From: Condylostoma magnum
Lineage: Eukaryota > Ciliophora > Heterotrichea > Heterotrichida > Condylostomatidae
Reading direction: 5' to 3'
Length of the DNA stretch: 64,000 nt
NCBI GenBank assembly: GCA_920105805.1
Contig: CAKKTI010000054.1
Coordinates: 1 to 64,000, forward strand
Shown: positions 34,503-45,278 of the stretch, piece after piece
Layout: every line of letters starts with the position of its first letter
Position numbering within the stretch: position 1 is the first letter of the stretch
Notes under the pieces: generated by a model
What the model was told of the DNA's origin: nothing
Database searches by the model: none
What the model saw: only the letters and a program-made list of their open reading frames with translations
Made by a program: the position numbers and the translations under genes

Positions 34503-36001
34503 CTATCTAATTTTAAGTAAAATCTCCATCATTAGGTTGGGATAGGATAAAAGAGTTCTAAACTAAGCAGTTGATTTTATTTCTTGGTAATTGTTAAAAA
34601 GATAATCGAAACAGACGTTTTTTAGATTCTGAGAGTTTGATTCAAATGACATTATTAAAACTTAGATGATATTGTTGAGTTATAAGTTATTTTTCATTTT
34701 ATCTTCGCAAATTGTCTTTAATCGTGAAAGATTAAACTATTCTGAATATTATATTAGCTTTAGTGTAGTTTCTGCATTAATAAAGTGGACTTAGTCTGTG
34801 TAAATATATCTTATTACAAGTTTGATTATTTCATAGTCTAAGTTATCCAAATATAAGCACCCTGCTTCATGATTCTCTAGTAATAGTTATCTAAAATACT
34901 TAGAGCGAGCTGCAAGAATTGCCTTGTTAACAAAGATTTCATGGCCATCCACAACTAATACTATATCGCTGTATATCGTGTTATCAATCATTTTAGTCAA
35001 ATCTTATCCTAGACTTGATTTCGGTATTAAAACATCTGCGAATCTTAAGCAGTAAAAATCATTTAAAACCATTCTTCCATTATATCCTCCAAACAAATAC
35101 ATATAATTTCTGTATCGCTATGCAACTAAACTAGATCTTCCTTATGGTGTGTTTAGTGTATCAACCTTCCTTCATATATTCCTTTCAAACGAGTACTCAT
35201 ATAGATCTTAAAGCCTCTCTAGTCCGTTGTATCCGCCAAATATATACATATGGTCGTTAAAAATTGTAGCTGAGTGAAATTGCCTGGGCGAGGGACTTTC
35301 TGATAAAGGTTGAATTAATTATCATTTATACGAAATAAGACATAACTTAAACAAATTATTCATTCTTTAAACTCCGTCATAGCCTCCAAAAATATAAAGG
35401 GAAGATTTGTAGCGGGCTCAGCTAGTACATGACCGAACTGAGGGAATTTGGGGAGTTTACTGTATGCATTTCCATTAGTGCCTAGTAAAATTGAATTCAT
35501 GTAGGTCATTTAACCACTCTTAGCCATTAAATCCTCCAAAGATTATAAAATTATCTTTAAAAATTGTTGAAACATATCCAAATCGAGTTGAAGGGGGTTG
35601 GCCTCTTGCGCTGTCTATTAAGCTTCACTACAATGTATCTCTGGTTAATAGTTACTTAGATCAAGCTTGTAGAAATCATTGAGCCAAAATAAACCTGAAT
35701 AGCCTCCGAATATATAAAGACTGTTTTTATATATCTAAGCTGCATTGCACTCTCTTGGTGAAGGATTTTACCCAAAGGTTGTTATAACACACCAACGTCT
35801 TTCATAGAACTTATATTCTCATAGATCGTCTAATCGATCAGATCCTCCATAGCCTCCAAATATATATAAACTATTGTTATATATCGTGCTAGCAGCTCCA
35901 CTTCTTGGGGATGGAACTGAACTGTAAGGCTATAGCAAATCTCATTGAAGTTGCTTAGATATTCCACCACCTTACTCAGGACTATTGTAGTTTTCTACCA
36001 T
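34503..36001 (-). CDS. Kelch-repeat BTB protein (LZTR1-like order)
   Basis: 493 aa from ATG 36001 once a 17-nt intron (35655-35639) is removed. Residues 20-310 hold six kelch repeats with GG doublets ([78 protein letters not shown]). Several blade Trp are TGA. A BTB/POZ fold follows at about 335-440 ([31 protein letters not shown]) with a short BACK-like tail. BTB-kelch proteins commonly bring substrates to CUL3 ubiquitin ligases; kelch-then-BTB is the LZTR1 order. It ends at TAG 34505-34503. Confidence 0.9.
35639..35655 (-). other. 17-nt intron in kelch-BTB gene
   Basis: On the minus strand the sequence GTAACTATTAACCAGAG shifts the frame. Its removal joins FYKLDL to [13 protein letters not shown], giving a perfect kelch blade. 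A 15-nt version ending CCAG would leave the wrong frame. Confidence 0.8.
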
Positions 36002-36019
36002 TTTATTCTAATTAATAAA

Positions 36020-36595
36020 ATGTATTTGGCAACATTCTTACTAGTCTCCTTAGCTAGAAATTTCCCTGATGTTGATATCACTCATAAAGTGTTTTTTGAT
36101 ATAACGATTGATGGAGTTGACTCAGGAAGAATAAAAATAGGACTGTTTGGAAAAATAGCACCAATGACTGTAGAAAATTTCAGAGGACTGGCAACTGGGG
36201 AATACAAAACAAAGTAAAAGCCTTTATTGCACTACAGAAATACCACTTTTCACAGAGTAATTCCTGAATTTATGATACAGGGAGGTGATTTGCTTAATGG
36301 TGATGAGTAAACTGGGCTAAGTATATACGGAAGTTGGTTTAAGGATGAAAATTTCAAGCTTGAACATGTAGGAGCTGGGGTAGTATCCATGGCTAATATG
36401 GGCATAGATAGCAACTCTTCCTAATTTTTCATAACTACAGCACCAACCCCTTGGCTAGATAAAAAGCACTGTGTATTCGGAGAAGTTATAGAAGGAATGG
36501 ATGTCGTAAAAAAAATAGAAGTGCTGGGAAATAAACTAGGAAATACAAAAAATGACATTCGAATAAAAGTCTCAGGGGAACTTCCAATTAATTAA
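36020..36595 (+). CDS. Secretory-pathway cyclophilin (peptidyl-prolyl isomerase B-like)
   Basis: 191 aa from ATG 36020. Signal peptide [18 protein letters not shown], then a full cyclophilin domain: [53 protein letters not shown] (catalytic Arg and the FMIQGG core), [32 protein letters not shown] and a VVKKIE segment. The Trp that contacts cyclosporin A is present in TPWLDKKH. It should speed proline isomerisation during protein folding in the ER. Its ATG is 18 nt from that of the divergent kelch-BTB gene. Stop TAA 36593-36595. Confidence 0.95.
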
Positions 36596-36631
36596 CTTAA
36601 ATTCTTTTAAAACACAATAATATATAAAAAA

Positions 36632-37267
36632 TCAAATAACATACCCAATAAAGCATCCGATTAAGAATGCAATTACCAAAAAGTAAATAGACACTCCTTC
36701 CTCAACTTAAGTATCGAATACATAGTCTTCCTCAGTAAACTTCAGATTATACTTTTTTTTTTCAATCTCCTCCTTTAAAATCTTGATCTGTGCAGTCAAC
36801 TCACTATGATTTTGACTTTACTCATTTATCTAAGAAGCAAACAAGGACACATTTAACGCAGATCTGGATTCCTGGAACTCTGGCTCTTACGACATTCTAG
36901 GAATGCTATTAACCTTGCAGTCTAACTTATACATCTATATATCCCCTCCGTCCCACTGCACTCTACTCAGTGAATCTCCCTTATTCACCTTTGTTACTAA
37001 CACCTGGAACTTATTCTGCTTCTCAAATACAGCCTAAGACCCCTTCATAGTAATATTCACTGTCTTTGTTGCTAAGGGATCGATTTACCCTACTGAGGGA
37101 GCAACGCTAAACAGAGAAATGCTAGTTGTTTTTATCTTAAAAGCAAGATATACATTTGTTATGTTTTTCACCCTTAGCTCTATAGTATGTGCTCCTTAGG
37201 GATTAAAGTTAAAACTGAGGACGTCGGAAGGCACAAGTTCTACGAATTTATCATTCCAATCCACCAT
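36632..37267 (-). CDS. VAP-family MSP-domain membrane protein
   Basis: 211 aa from ATG 37267 (MVDWNDKFVELVPSDVLSF). The MSP domain covers about 5-115: FNFNPQGAHTIELRVKN with VAYKIKTT-like FKIKTTS, and VGQIDPLATKTVNITM, then KFQVLVTKV. A coiled-coil segment (LTAQIKILKEEIEKKK) precedes a single C-terminal membrane helix (IYFLVIAFLIGCFIGYVI) that ends the protein at TGA 36634-36632. VAPs are tail-anchored ER proteins that bind FFAT-motif partners at membrane contact sites. It lies tail to tail with cyclophilin (36 nt) and 14 nt after the CDPK stop. Confidence 0.9.
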
Positions 37268-37281
37268 TATAAAATTAGTAA

Positions 37282-38781
37282 CTACAGTTCTTGGGTTTCT
37301 GAGCCATGTAGTAAAATCTTCTTGAAGTCCTCAAAGCCTATATCAGCTGTTCCTTTTTTTACAACTTCATTGAAAATAGAAATAACTTCATCTATTGAAG
37401 AGTCAATGCCTAACTGCTCCATTGCTTCTCGCACCTCATGAACTCCTATTGTGCCTGAGTTTTCCCTATCGAAGAACTTAAAAACTTCGAAGATTCGATG
37501 CTCATCCATGTAGCTTTTACGCTCCAATGTAGCAAATATGAAATTAGAGTAGTTGAGTAGCCCATTACACTCGTTTTTAATGTATCTTGATATTTTTTGG
37601 ACCTCGTAGTCTGTTATCCCTGTGCAGTAGTTTTAGATGCCTTAGGTGAACTGTTGCTATGTGATTAGTCCTGTGTTGTCTTAGTCTAACTCTTCAAAAA
37701 TTCTCTGATTTTAAGTTACCTTTAATTCTGAAATTTCCTTATTGTTGAAATTTTTTATCATAATTCGCATTGCAATTTAGCACAGTTTTTTTGGTACATG
37801 AAAGTTTTTTATTGAGTTTATAGCGGATGATGAAAGACCTCCAGAATACGTTTTATCATTAAAGTGTCTAAATCATGAATGCTAGAGGCATTGCTAAATG
37901 GTAAACCGTTCCTCTGGCAAAACTACCAGAATATTGGATATTAAGTCCTTAGCCTCTCTAGAGATTTTCCCCCAGCTTTTAGAATCAAAATTGTACTCAC
38001 ATCTTAAAATATTCTAAAACACTTCCTTTATTGTTTTACCTTTAAATGGAGGATGTCCACTCAATACAATAAACAGCATCACTCCTATCGATCAAACATC
38101 ACATTCTTTACTAAAGCTTTTGCGTATTACCTCAGGAGCTACATACAGGGGAGAACCAACTGCAGTGTTCATCTTTTAAAAAGGATTTCCAAACTTCTTA
38201 GATAAACCAAAGTCTGTTATTTTAATATTAAGCTCAGGCTCTTGTCCCGTTATTAAAATATTATCTGGCTTTATGTCCCTATGAACTATTGAGTTGTTGT
38301 GAAGGTAACTAACAGCTCTGAAAATCTTCTCAAAAAGATTTGCTGCCCTACTTTCTGAGAAAACGTTGTTTTTTATTAAATAATCGCATAAATCTCCATC
38401 TTTGCAATATTCCATTACTATGTGTATATACTTTTCATCCTCAAATGTTTCGTATAGCTCTATTATATTAGGGTGATCTAAAGTTTTGATTATTTAAATT
38501 TCTCTGCGGAGATTCTCAAAATCACATGCTACCTTTTGTTTTGAGATTGATTTTATAGCTACAAATGAGTCAAATCTGCCGTAAATACTTCTTGCTTTTC
38601 TAACTACTCCAAAGTGTCCATGACCTATGATTTTTAGAAATGCATAATGATCTTATATTCCTGAGTAAAAGTTACTTGTCAATCGTGTATTAGTATTTAT
38701 ATCAGACTGATCAATTAATTTACCAACTGTTGGAGCTAATTTAATTGAAGACTTTTTACACGAAGTACATATAGTACCCAT
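37282..38781 (-). CDS. Calcium-dependent protein kinase (CDPK)
   Basis: 499 aa from ATG 38781. N-terminus MGTICTSCKK fits N-myristoylation at Gly2 and acylation at Cys5. Kinase domain about 50-320: GHGHFGVVRKA, FVAIKSISK, HRDIKPDNIL, ITDFGLSKKF, SPLYVAPEV, DVWSIGVMLF with Trp as TGA (38094-38092) and HSWFRHF with another TGA. An autoinhibitory junction follows, then four EF-hands at about 355-495, of which DQDNTGLITQQQF and DRENSGTIGVHEV are well formed and the others degenerate. CDPKs, known from plants, apicomplexans and ciliates, respond directly to Ca2+. Ends TAG 37284-37282. Confidence 0.96.
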
Positions 38782-39188
38782 TTTTATATTTTGTTGAGAT
38801 ATAATCATAATGAAGATTCAACCTATGTATTTATGCTTAAATAGAATATGTATTCAATAAAAAGTGTATGTAAGAATATAGCCTTCTTATATAGAGATAA
38901 TAATTAAGGATTTTAATTTCATTTAGATTTTTATATCATCATTACTTAATTCACAAAGAAACTTAATATCTTTCAATCATTCAAAATTGAAATTTCTTGA
39001 ATTCTTGATAAAAAGTTAATGTAATGTATCTTAAATATAATTACATTTATTGCTTCAATTATTAATAATACATATAAAGGTTAATAATGATGTGCATAAC
39101 TAAAGTAAAATTTGAAGAAATATAAAACATCTACCAACTGGTTAAACTAAGCATACTAATTTGAATAAAAATATACTATAATGCTTTA
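38782..39188. other. AT-rich intergenic region
   Basis: About 407 bases upstream of the CDPK start and downstream of the LRR gene. It is strongly AT-rich, with no coding signal, RNA gene or repeat that I can recognise. Confidence 0.4.
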
Positions 39189-39863
39189 TTAATCTATATT
39201 CTCTAACATATTTTCAGCAGTCTTTTAAAGCCTCTTACAATCCGCTATTAATTAATCCAATGCTTCATCCCTAAAGCTTAATTAGGTTTGATTTAAAGAG
39301 TTACTGTTTATCCATGGAGTTTTATCAATTTTAAACGAAAGGATAGCTGGGTCAAAATCCGGTAAAAGACAATCATCCTGGTGTAAATATGGAAATTTCT
39401 TTCGATGCCCATCTAAGCTTTAAAGTTGGGGAATCTCATTTAAAACATTTTAGCGATAATTATCAGTCTTGCAAATCGGATTAGAATCATCTAAGTTAAA
39501 TTCTTATAGGAAAAGATTTCTTAGTGCTTTATTATGCTACAGTGCTAGAACTCCCTGAATCGAAGAAATTTAATTTGCCTGTATTTCAATTTTTTCTAGT
39601 TTTTAGCAATTACTAATGCCTTCTATACTATTGATTTAATTATAAGATAAGTTTAAGTATATTAGTTATGTACAGTTATTTAATCCCGAAATTCTTTAAA
39701 TTCTATTTGTGTTTAAATTCAAATGCATTAAATTTATGCAGTTTTCTAGTATTTCTATTCTACCAATACATGCATTTGGCAAATCAAGAACAAAAACTGT
39801 ATCTAAGCTAAATCTATCAGTAACACATTTAATAAGACCCTCTGTTAGTTATCTTTCACTCAT
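39189..39863 (-). CDS. Leucine-rich-repeat protein (SDS22/LRRC61-like)
   Basis: 224 aa from ATG 39863 (MSERQLTEGLIKCVTDRFSL). Four LRRs of the SDS22 kind span about 25-125: LENCINLMHLNLNTNRIQRI, LNNCTQLIYLNLSYNQINSI, ISNCQKLEKIEIQANQISSI, then an LRRcap (NVLNEIPQLQSLDG). The N-terminal helix and the order resemble LRRC61 and related small ciliary LRR proteins. The C-terminal 60 residues are helical and end ENID before TAA TAA (39191-39186). It is a protein-binding module; no enzyme activity is expected. Confidence 0.85.
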
Positions 39864-39930
39864 TTTAAATTATACTAAAATCTAATAAGAAAGAACCTGT
39901 TCGCACACAATAGGAAATTATTTAATTGAA

Positions 39931-40170
39931 CTAACTAGTGATTTTGTCTAAGCATTCCCACATAACAACAGAATTCCCTCTTACAAAGGCAGTTCCTATT
40001 TCAGAGTGAACACTGCCTTAAATCTCAACAGCATTTTCTAGTACTATATTCATAAACTAGTCATAGCCTCTTAAAGTTCCAGATACTTAACGATTTCCAT
40101 TCATTTGAATGCTCAGTCTTAAATTCAGATATTTTCTTAGATCTGGACCATATCCCTGTTTGGCTGCCAT
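39931..40170 (-). CDS. SNRPG: Small nuclear ribonucleoprotein G (SmG)
   Basis: 79 aa from ATG 40170. Sm1 motif LRLSIQMNGNRQVSGTLRGYD with FMNIVLENAVE, Sm2 motif IGTAFVRGNSVVMWE (RGNSV). Length and sequence match SmG, one of the seven proteins of the Sm ring on spliceosomal snRNAs. This is relevant in a genome with 15-17 nt introns. Ends TAG 39933-39931. Confidence 0.95.
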
Positions 40171-40338
40171 AAATAAAAATTACTTTAAAATTTGGAAAAT
40201 GGAATAATTTAAGCTTTTATAAAATGGATTTATTCCACTTTTTATATTAATAATTGATTGTTTAAAGATATTTTAATTATATACTAAAAGTTATCAGTAT
40301 ATTAACTTCCATTTAACCAATATGCATTCATTCAAACA

Positions 40339-41985
40339 TCATGTATTATTATCTAAAACTTGTTTTATAAGGTCTGGAGAACTATTCATAATTATAATAT
40401 CATCTAATGTTTCATCTTGTTTCAAGCTTATTACGTTTTTACTTGCAAGTAACATTGTTTCATAGAATCCGCATGCAGCTGCATCTCTAGTAACACCCTT
40501 AGACAGACTCTTAAATGCTACTTGATCTTTCTTTTCAAATTTTTACTAAAGCACCTTTAAGTACATCAATGTTCTTTTGTTGTATCATGTATTAGGCTGC
40601 TGTACTTCTTACGTTATAAGTTGCTAGTATTTTTGCTATACTAAAGAATCATCATCAACTTGCTCACTATCAATCTAAGGTAAAATAAGCTCATCCATTT
40701 AAAGATCCTCTGTATAGTTAGTGTCAATAATATCTAATTCCATAGGTAAAATTTGCTCCTCTTCCTTCACCTAATCATCAACCTACTCATTCTTCTCTTA
40801 CTTTACGATCTCTTTCATTTTATTCTACTTTTCGATTAAATTTCTCTCGATTTTATTTTTTATTTTAATAATGCTGTATGGAGATATATACAACTAGTTA
40901 ATGCAATCATTCATTCCTTTTACAGTTGTTTAATAGAATACATTATCAAAGCAATAATCATCCACTAGATTTCTACTTTTAGTAAACATGCTCTGCTTAA
41001 TCATAGAATCTGTTCAATTAAATTCCGCATTTTCAACTAGATTTTTGTCGTATATAGCGATTTCACTTCTTCATTTAATTTTTTCTTACCTCTTTTTCTC
41101 CATTTCTTCAGTTTTTAACAGTGGCTTAACATCTTCTTAATTTCCTCCTAAATCATTAAAAAAACTATCTACAATTGAATCGATTTAATGCTACTCTCCT
41201 TCGTTTTAATCAATAGCTTCAGTTTCAGACACTTAGCTATAAGGTTTTAGCAGATCATTAAGAGTTAACTACGCTGCAGGTGGATCTGGAATACTGTAAT
41301 CATTGTTGTATATAAATTACAATTAGTCCTCATCCAGATCCATTGGTACTTCTTGTATCTGCTCATTTTAATCAGGCTATATTTATTCTTCCTACTCTTC
41401 TTATACTTGATTTTGCTCCTCTTATTACTTTAATTCTCTGATACTATTTTCCACATCATCTAGGAATGTATTACTTGGTGTGATTCCTTCAGTATTTCGC
41501 TTATTCTTTCATGCAAATATTTCGTTTTAATCATCTAATGTTATATCATCAAACTTAGCCATGAATTTACTAGAACTACTATTGGCTAGTCTTTGTATTT
41601 TTTTACCATATTGGTCTAAAATCTCATAATTTATTTCAAATTTCTGTCGTTTTTATGGTAATTCTTTTAAATTCTTCAATGTTTGCCGTAGTTATAAGGC
41701 TTCAATTGGAAATTTCCTTTATAGAGCTTATAAATGCTTAAGTTCATTAGCAATATCATTATGAAATATAAGAATCCGCTTACTAAATACCTTTACAATA
41801 CCATATAAAACAGCTGCTGATAATCTTAAACTCAACTCTGATTGTTGTCCCATAAGATTTCTTATAGTATTTTCTAAGTCATGAAATTAAATGATTCCTT
41901 GTGAAATTTTCCTATCACTAAAAGAAGCGAGAATAAGGCTTTAAAAGTCGGTTTATATTTTAGAGTTATCTTATTCCTAACTCAT
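40339..41985 (-). CDS. Cohesin kleisin (Rad21/Rec8 family)
   Basis: 548 aa from ATG 41985 (MSQEQDNSKIQTDF). N-terminal kleisin domain at about 18-90: ILASFSDRKISQGIIQFHD, LRLSAAVLYGIVKVFSKR, as in the WLAxHxxxKL...LRxSGxLLxGVVRIYxRK pattern that binds SMC3. The central region is acidic and Gln/Glu-rich, as expected for a flexible linker. The C-terminal winged helix (about 485-545) has FKSLSKGVTRDAAACGFYET and LLASKNVISLKQDE, the part that binds the SMC1 head. I cannot say whether it is mitotic Rad21 or meiotic Rec8. It ends TGA 40341-40339; its start lies one base after the upstream gene's stop. Confidence 0.8.
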
Positions 41986-41986
41986 A

Positions 41987-44810
41987 TTATAAATTATAAA
42001 CTGCTATAGCAAATCTATCTTCTATATCCATTTTTAGATTAATTAGTCTAGTTAACGCCACTTGCAACTGCTTTTTTGTAGGAATTGTCAATCTGTTGTA
42101 TGTACTTCTGCCTTACTGATTTGCTCAATTGCTTTATGCTAGGAGATGATACCAAAAGGCTTCTATGCAATTTATAAGGAAGCTCTGTGTGGGATTCAAT
42201 CCATATAACAATTTATTCAGCATTTTAATTTCATATTTGTAGATATTCTATGTATTAATCTGCTCTTATAGATTCTCCTACTAGTTCAGAGCAAATTTAA
42301 CAATAATGATTAACATCAAAAATCATCTATTGTCGTCCTTTCGGTTTTATATTTTTTACTCTTGCTAGATTTTGTATTATTTGATCTATAGAGTAGTTGA
42401 TAGAACGTATAATTATCGTTGTTTATATTACCATAGGAATGCTTCCCCCTCCTGTGGATTTTATTTTTTCTTGAAGATCATTGATTAAATAGTACATTCT
42501 TTCTATATAATGGCTAGGCTGATTGTGAACATCGTCTCATTTAATAGAATTTACCGCGTTTTTGAGCCAATCTGTTTTTAGCAGTCTGGGAAGATAAATA
42601 TCGGATAAAATCTCATCAAATTCTAGTATAACCTGCTTAGTGTTATTAAAAAAATGATCAAAATAATCCATTTGCTAATCAGGGATAATAGAACGAATAA
42701 AGTCTAATGAGTATCCTATTGAATGAAGGATAGATTTACATGATTCTATAGCTATTATTTGTTAAGACAATGTATTTACATTAGCAGCAACTTCTTAGGG
42801 TTTTTTGATCGGTGACAGATGAAAGTTCTCTTGGCTTTCCATTGATTATATCAGATCTGAGATTCTCATTATATAGTTTCTTAAGTGACTGTACTTTTCT
42901 ATATAAAATTTACTTTAAAAAAGGTAAGTATCATATACATTTTCAAACTCTTCAATGTTTCCTTCTTTTCATGATAATTAAACATCTAAAATTCCCTAGG
43001 AGTCATCTTGCACAAACTTAGTATAAATTGCATAAATCTATATAAAAGTTACGTAATATTCGACTAAGTTGGTTATTCCTATAAATATATCGAATGAAAT
43101 CGGTGTCATACATGACATCAACATCAGATATATTTCAGTTGTTTTAATTAAATGTAATGCTGAAGCACACAAAACTTGATTATCAGGATTATCCTGCATA
43201 GACGGATTCATTTCAATTTTACTTTCATAATCATCCTCTATAGTTTCCCTGAATTCAAAGGGATTACTAATTGCTAAACTGGAAAAACTGAAATTGTACT
43301 CTTCATAATTATCACACAAAGCTTTAAGAATTGGTTTTGCTCTGCCAATTTACTTTTCAATTTCCTATTACAGTGAAAAGCTTTTAAGAAGAGGTAGTCT
43401 AGTTCATTAATCAGCTTCTAGAACATTGCTTAATTAAACGGTTTGCTATTGACTGAAATTCTAGTAGTATAGTTACGATTTTATCTGTATGACTTTTTTA
43501 AGATCAGTACTGGGATATCCTGCAAAATCTTCGCCTATTTCTATTAGTGTGTTTAATTACTATCATAACTATCGTATCTCTGAAGTAGTCAAATTAGTTA
43601 AAACCTGGCTTGATTGTAAGAGTAAGGCTAACTTTCTTTATATTTTATCTCAAAGAAACTTTCGATTTCTTAATAAGTCATGTTTAATCTCTTAATAGAA
43701 CTTTTTTATACTTTCCAGTTGTTCTTCGTCTACTACATATTAATGAGTTATAGGGTATATGTTCTAGTTAATCTCATAGTATTAATCGTTTTCTTCGTGC
43801 CATCTACTTATTAAATGATGACTGTACAGTAATTTAGTTAAATCTAAAAAAATGTGCTGGAAAGTATCTAGAAATTGATTATAAGGAATTAGATTTGGCA
43901 GTCTTTCAATAGAAATTCCTTGTATATCATGTGTTATTGAATTTTAAAGATTTTTTCTTATAATCTGAGTAATTTTATTTATAAATTCATCCTGTATTGC
44001 TAAATTAACTTCAGCATACGAGGCTGTTGTGGTATATCCTAATAAGATGTTTTCATACATGTCTCCATTAAACTCCATACAAAGGTTATTTAGTCCTAAT
44101 TTCATTCTGTCAAAGATCTTTTACTTTTTCTTATTGATATTCTATGAAATTGCTTAAAATATATTGTAATCTTGCATTATTTCAGGAGTAATAAATGAAG
44201 ATGCTTACTAGCAAAGCATTAAGGCCTGATATAGTGCTCCTTCGTTTATAGCCTATTTAATACTTAAACTTGTAGCAAAGCAGGTTGTACTAAATTGTTC
44301 AAGGTGGTTAATCAAGGACTGAATTGTAGTTTTTCTCCTTTATAATCTATAAGTTTCTAACTAGTTTAATAAAAAGTTTTGTTTAAGTTTCTTAAGGGAG
44401 TCATTACTCTCTACAGCTTTATCTTTACAGTCATTCAGTTCTTAGTTGATCAATTAAATGTATTTCATCCCATTTACTGCATAAAAATTACCAAATTTAT
44501 CATAATTTCCTATTACTTCCAGAAATAGTCCTTATTGAGCAGCTTATTATAAGTAATCTAACTATTGTAATCTGTCTTCTATTTCATTAATATTTTTGAC
44601 TTATTTTAGTTCTTATTAGACTAATTGGGTTTAATTACCTAATTTTCGATAGCTTTAAGGTAAACTTGTTTCAATTAATCTCTTAATGTCATGCTTTGAA
44701 AGAGTTTATGGAGTGTCTTATTAAGTTTATTATGTTGTTATATCTTCCTTCTCAACGTATTGGACATTGTCATGAGAAGATTTTCTAAATAATTTCCTAA
44801 AAAAATTCAT
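41987..44810 (-). CDS. VPS50/syndetin-like subunit of the EARP tethering complex
   Basis: About 935 aa from ATG 44810 (MNFFRKLFRKSSHDNVQYVE). The N-terminal third is helical, with VKNINEIEDRLQQLDYLQQ, then QAINEGALYQALMLCQQASS, which matches the VPS50/VPS54 segment where L-x-x-x-x-Y-x-x-A-I-x-L-C is conserved, and SRWHEEND later. The C-terminal region has KPKGRQQMIFDVNHYCQIC and VIWIESHTELPYKLHRSLL, as in VPS50 (GR..MLLD...F...L and the WI.xH.E segment). The length is near human VPS50 (964 aa). EARP tethers endosomal recycling vesicles. Start and stop differ in phase by 1, so at least one 16-nt intron is expected between; I did not place it. Stop TAA 41989-41987. Confidence 0.6.
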
Positions 44811-45278
44811 TATTATAGTTGTTTTATAAATTGAAAGTTTCTTTATTGGTTTAAAAGGTATTTGATAGACTGATTATGGCACTTGTGTTATATAGATGCT
44901 AAAGAAATTAGATTGCTTGTTTATATAAACAAAAACAGATAAAAAGAATTTAGGTAAAGAAGCATTTTTATTATTTTATGGTGAATTATAACAATATAAG
45001 ACTGGCAATTTAACCTATATAGCAAAACTTCAATCGAAAGATTTAGAGGAATTTTTCCTAAAGATAAAATAATACTTAATAGAGCTTTTATGTCTATTAA
45101 TTTTAAAATACTAACATAACTGTTTATGCTTGGAAAGATAAGCATTTAAACTGCTTAAAAGATATAGCATTAAATCAAATACATAAATATAATAAAATTA
45201 TAAAAAATTGCGAATATAGCAGTCATATATGCTTTAGTACTTTTACACAAAAATTACTCCTAACATACTAAATTTAAA
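44811..45278. other. AT-rich intergenic region
   Basis: About 468 bases between the ABC transporter end and the VPS50 start, both on the minus strand. Several weak frames are open, but none has a recognisable protein. No RNA gene or repeat is seen. Confidence 0.35.

Noticed and set aside
44921-45145. Small hydrophobic minus-strand frame
   Set aside because: AT-rich spacer gives Leu/Ile-rich readings by chance; no similarity seen.
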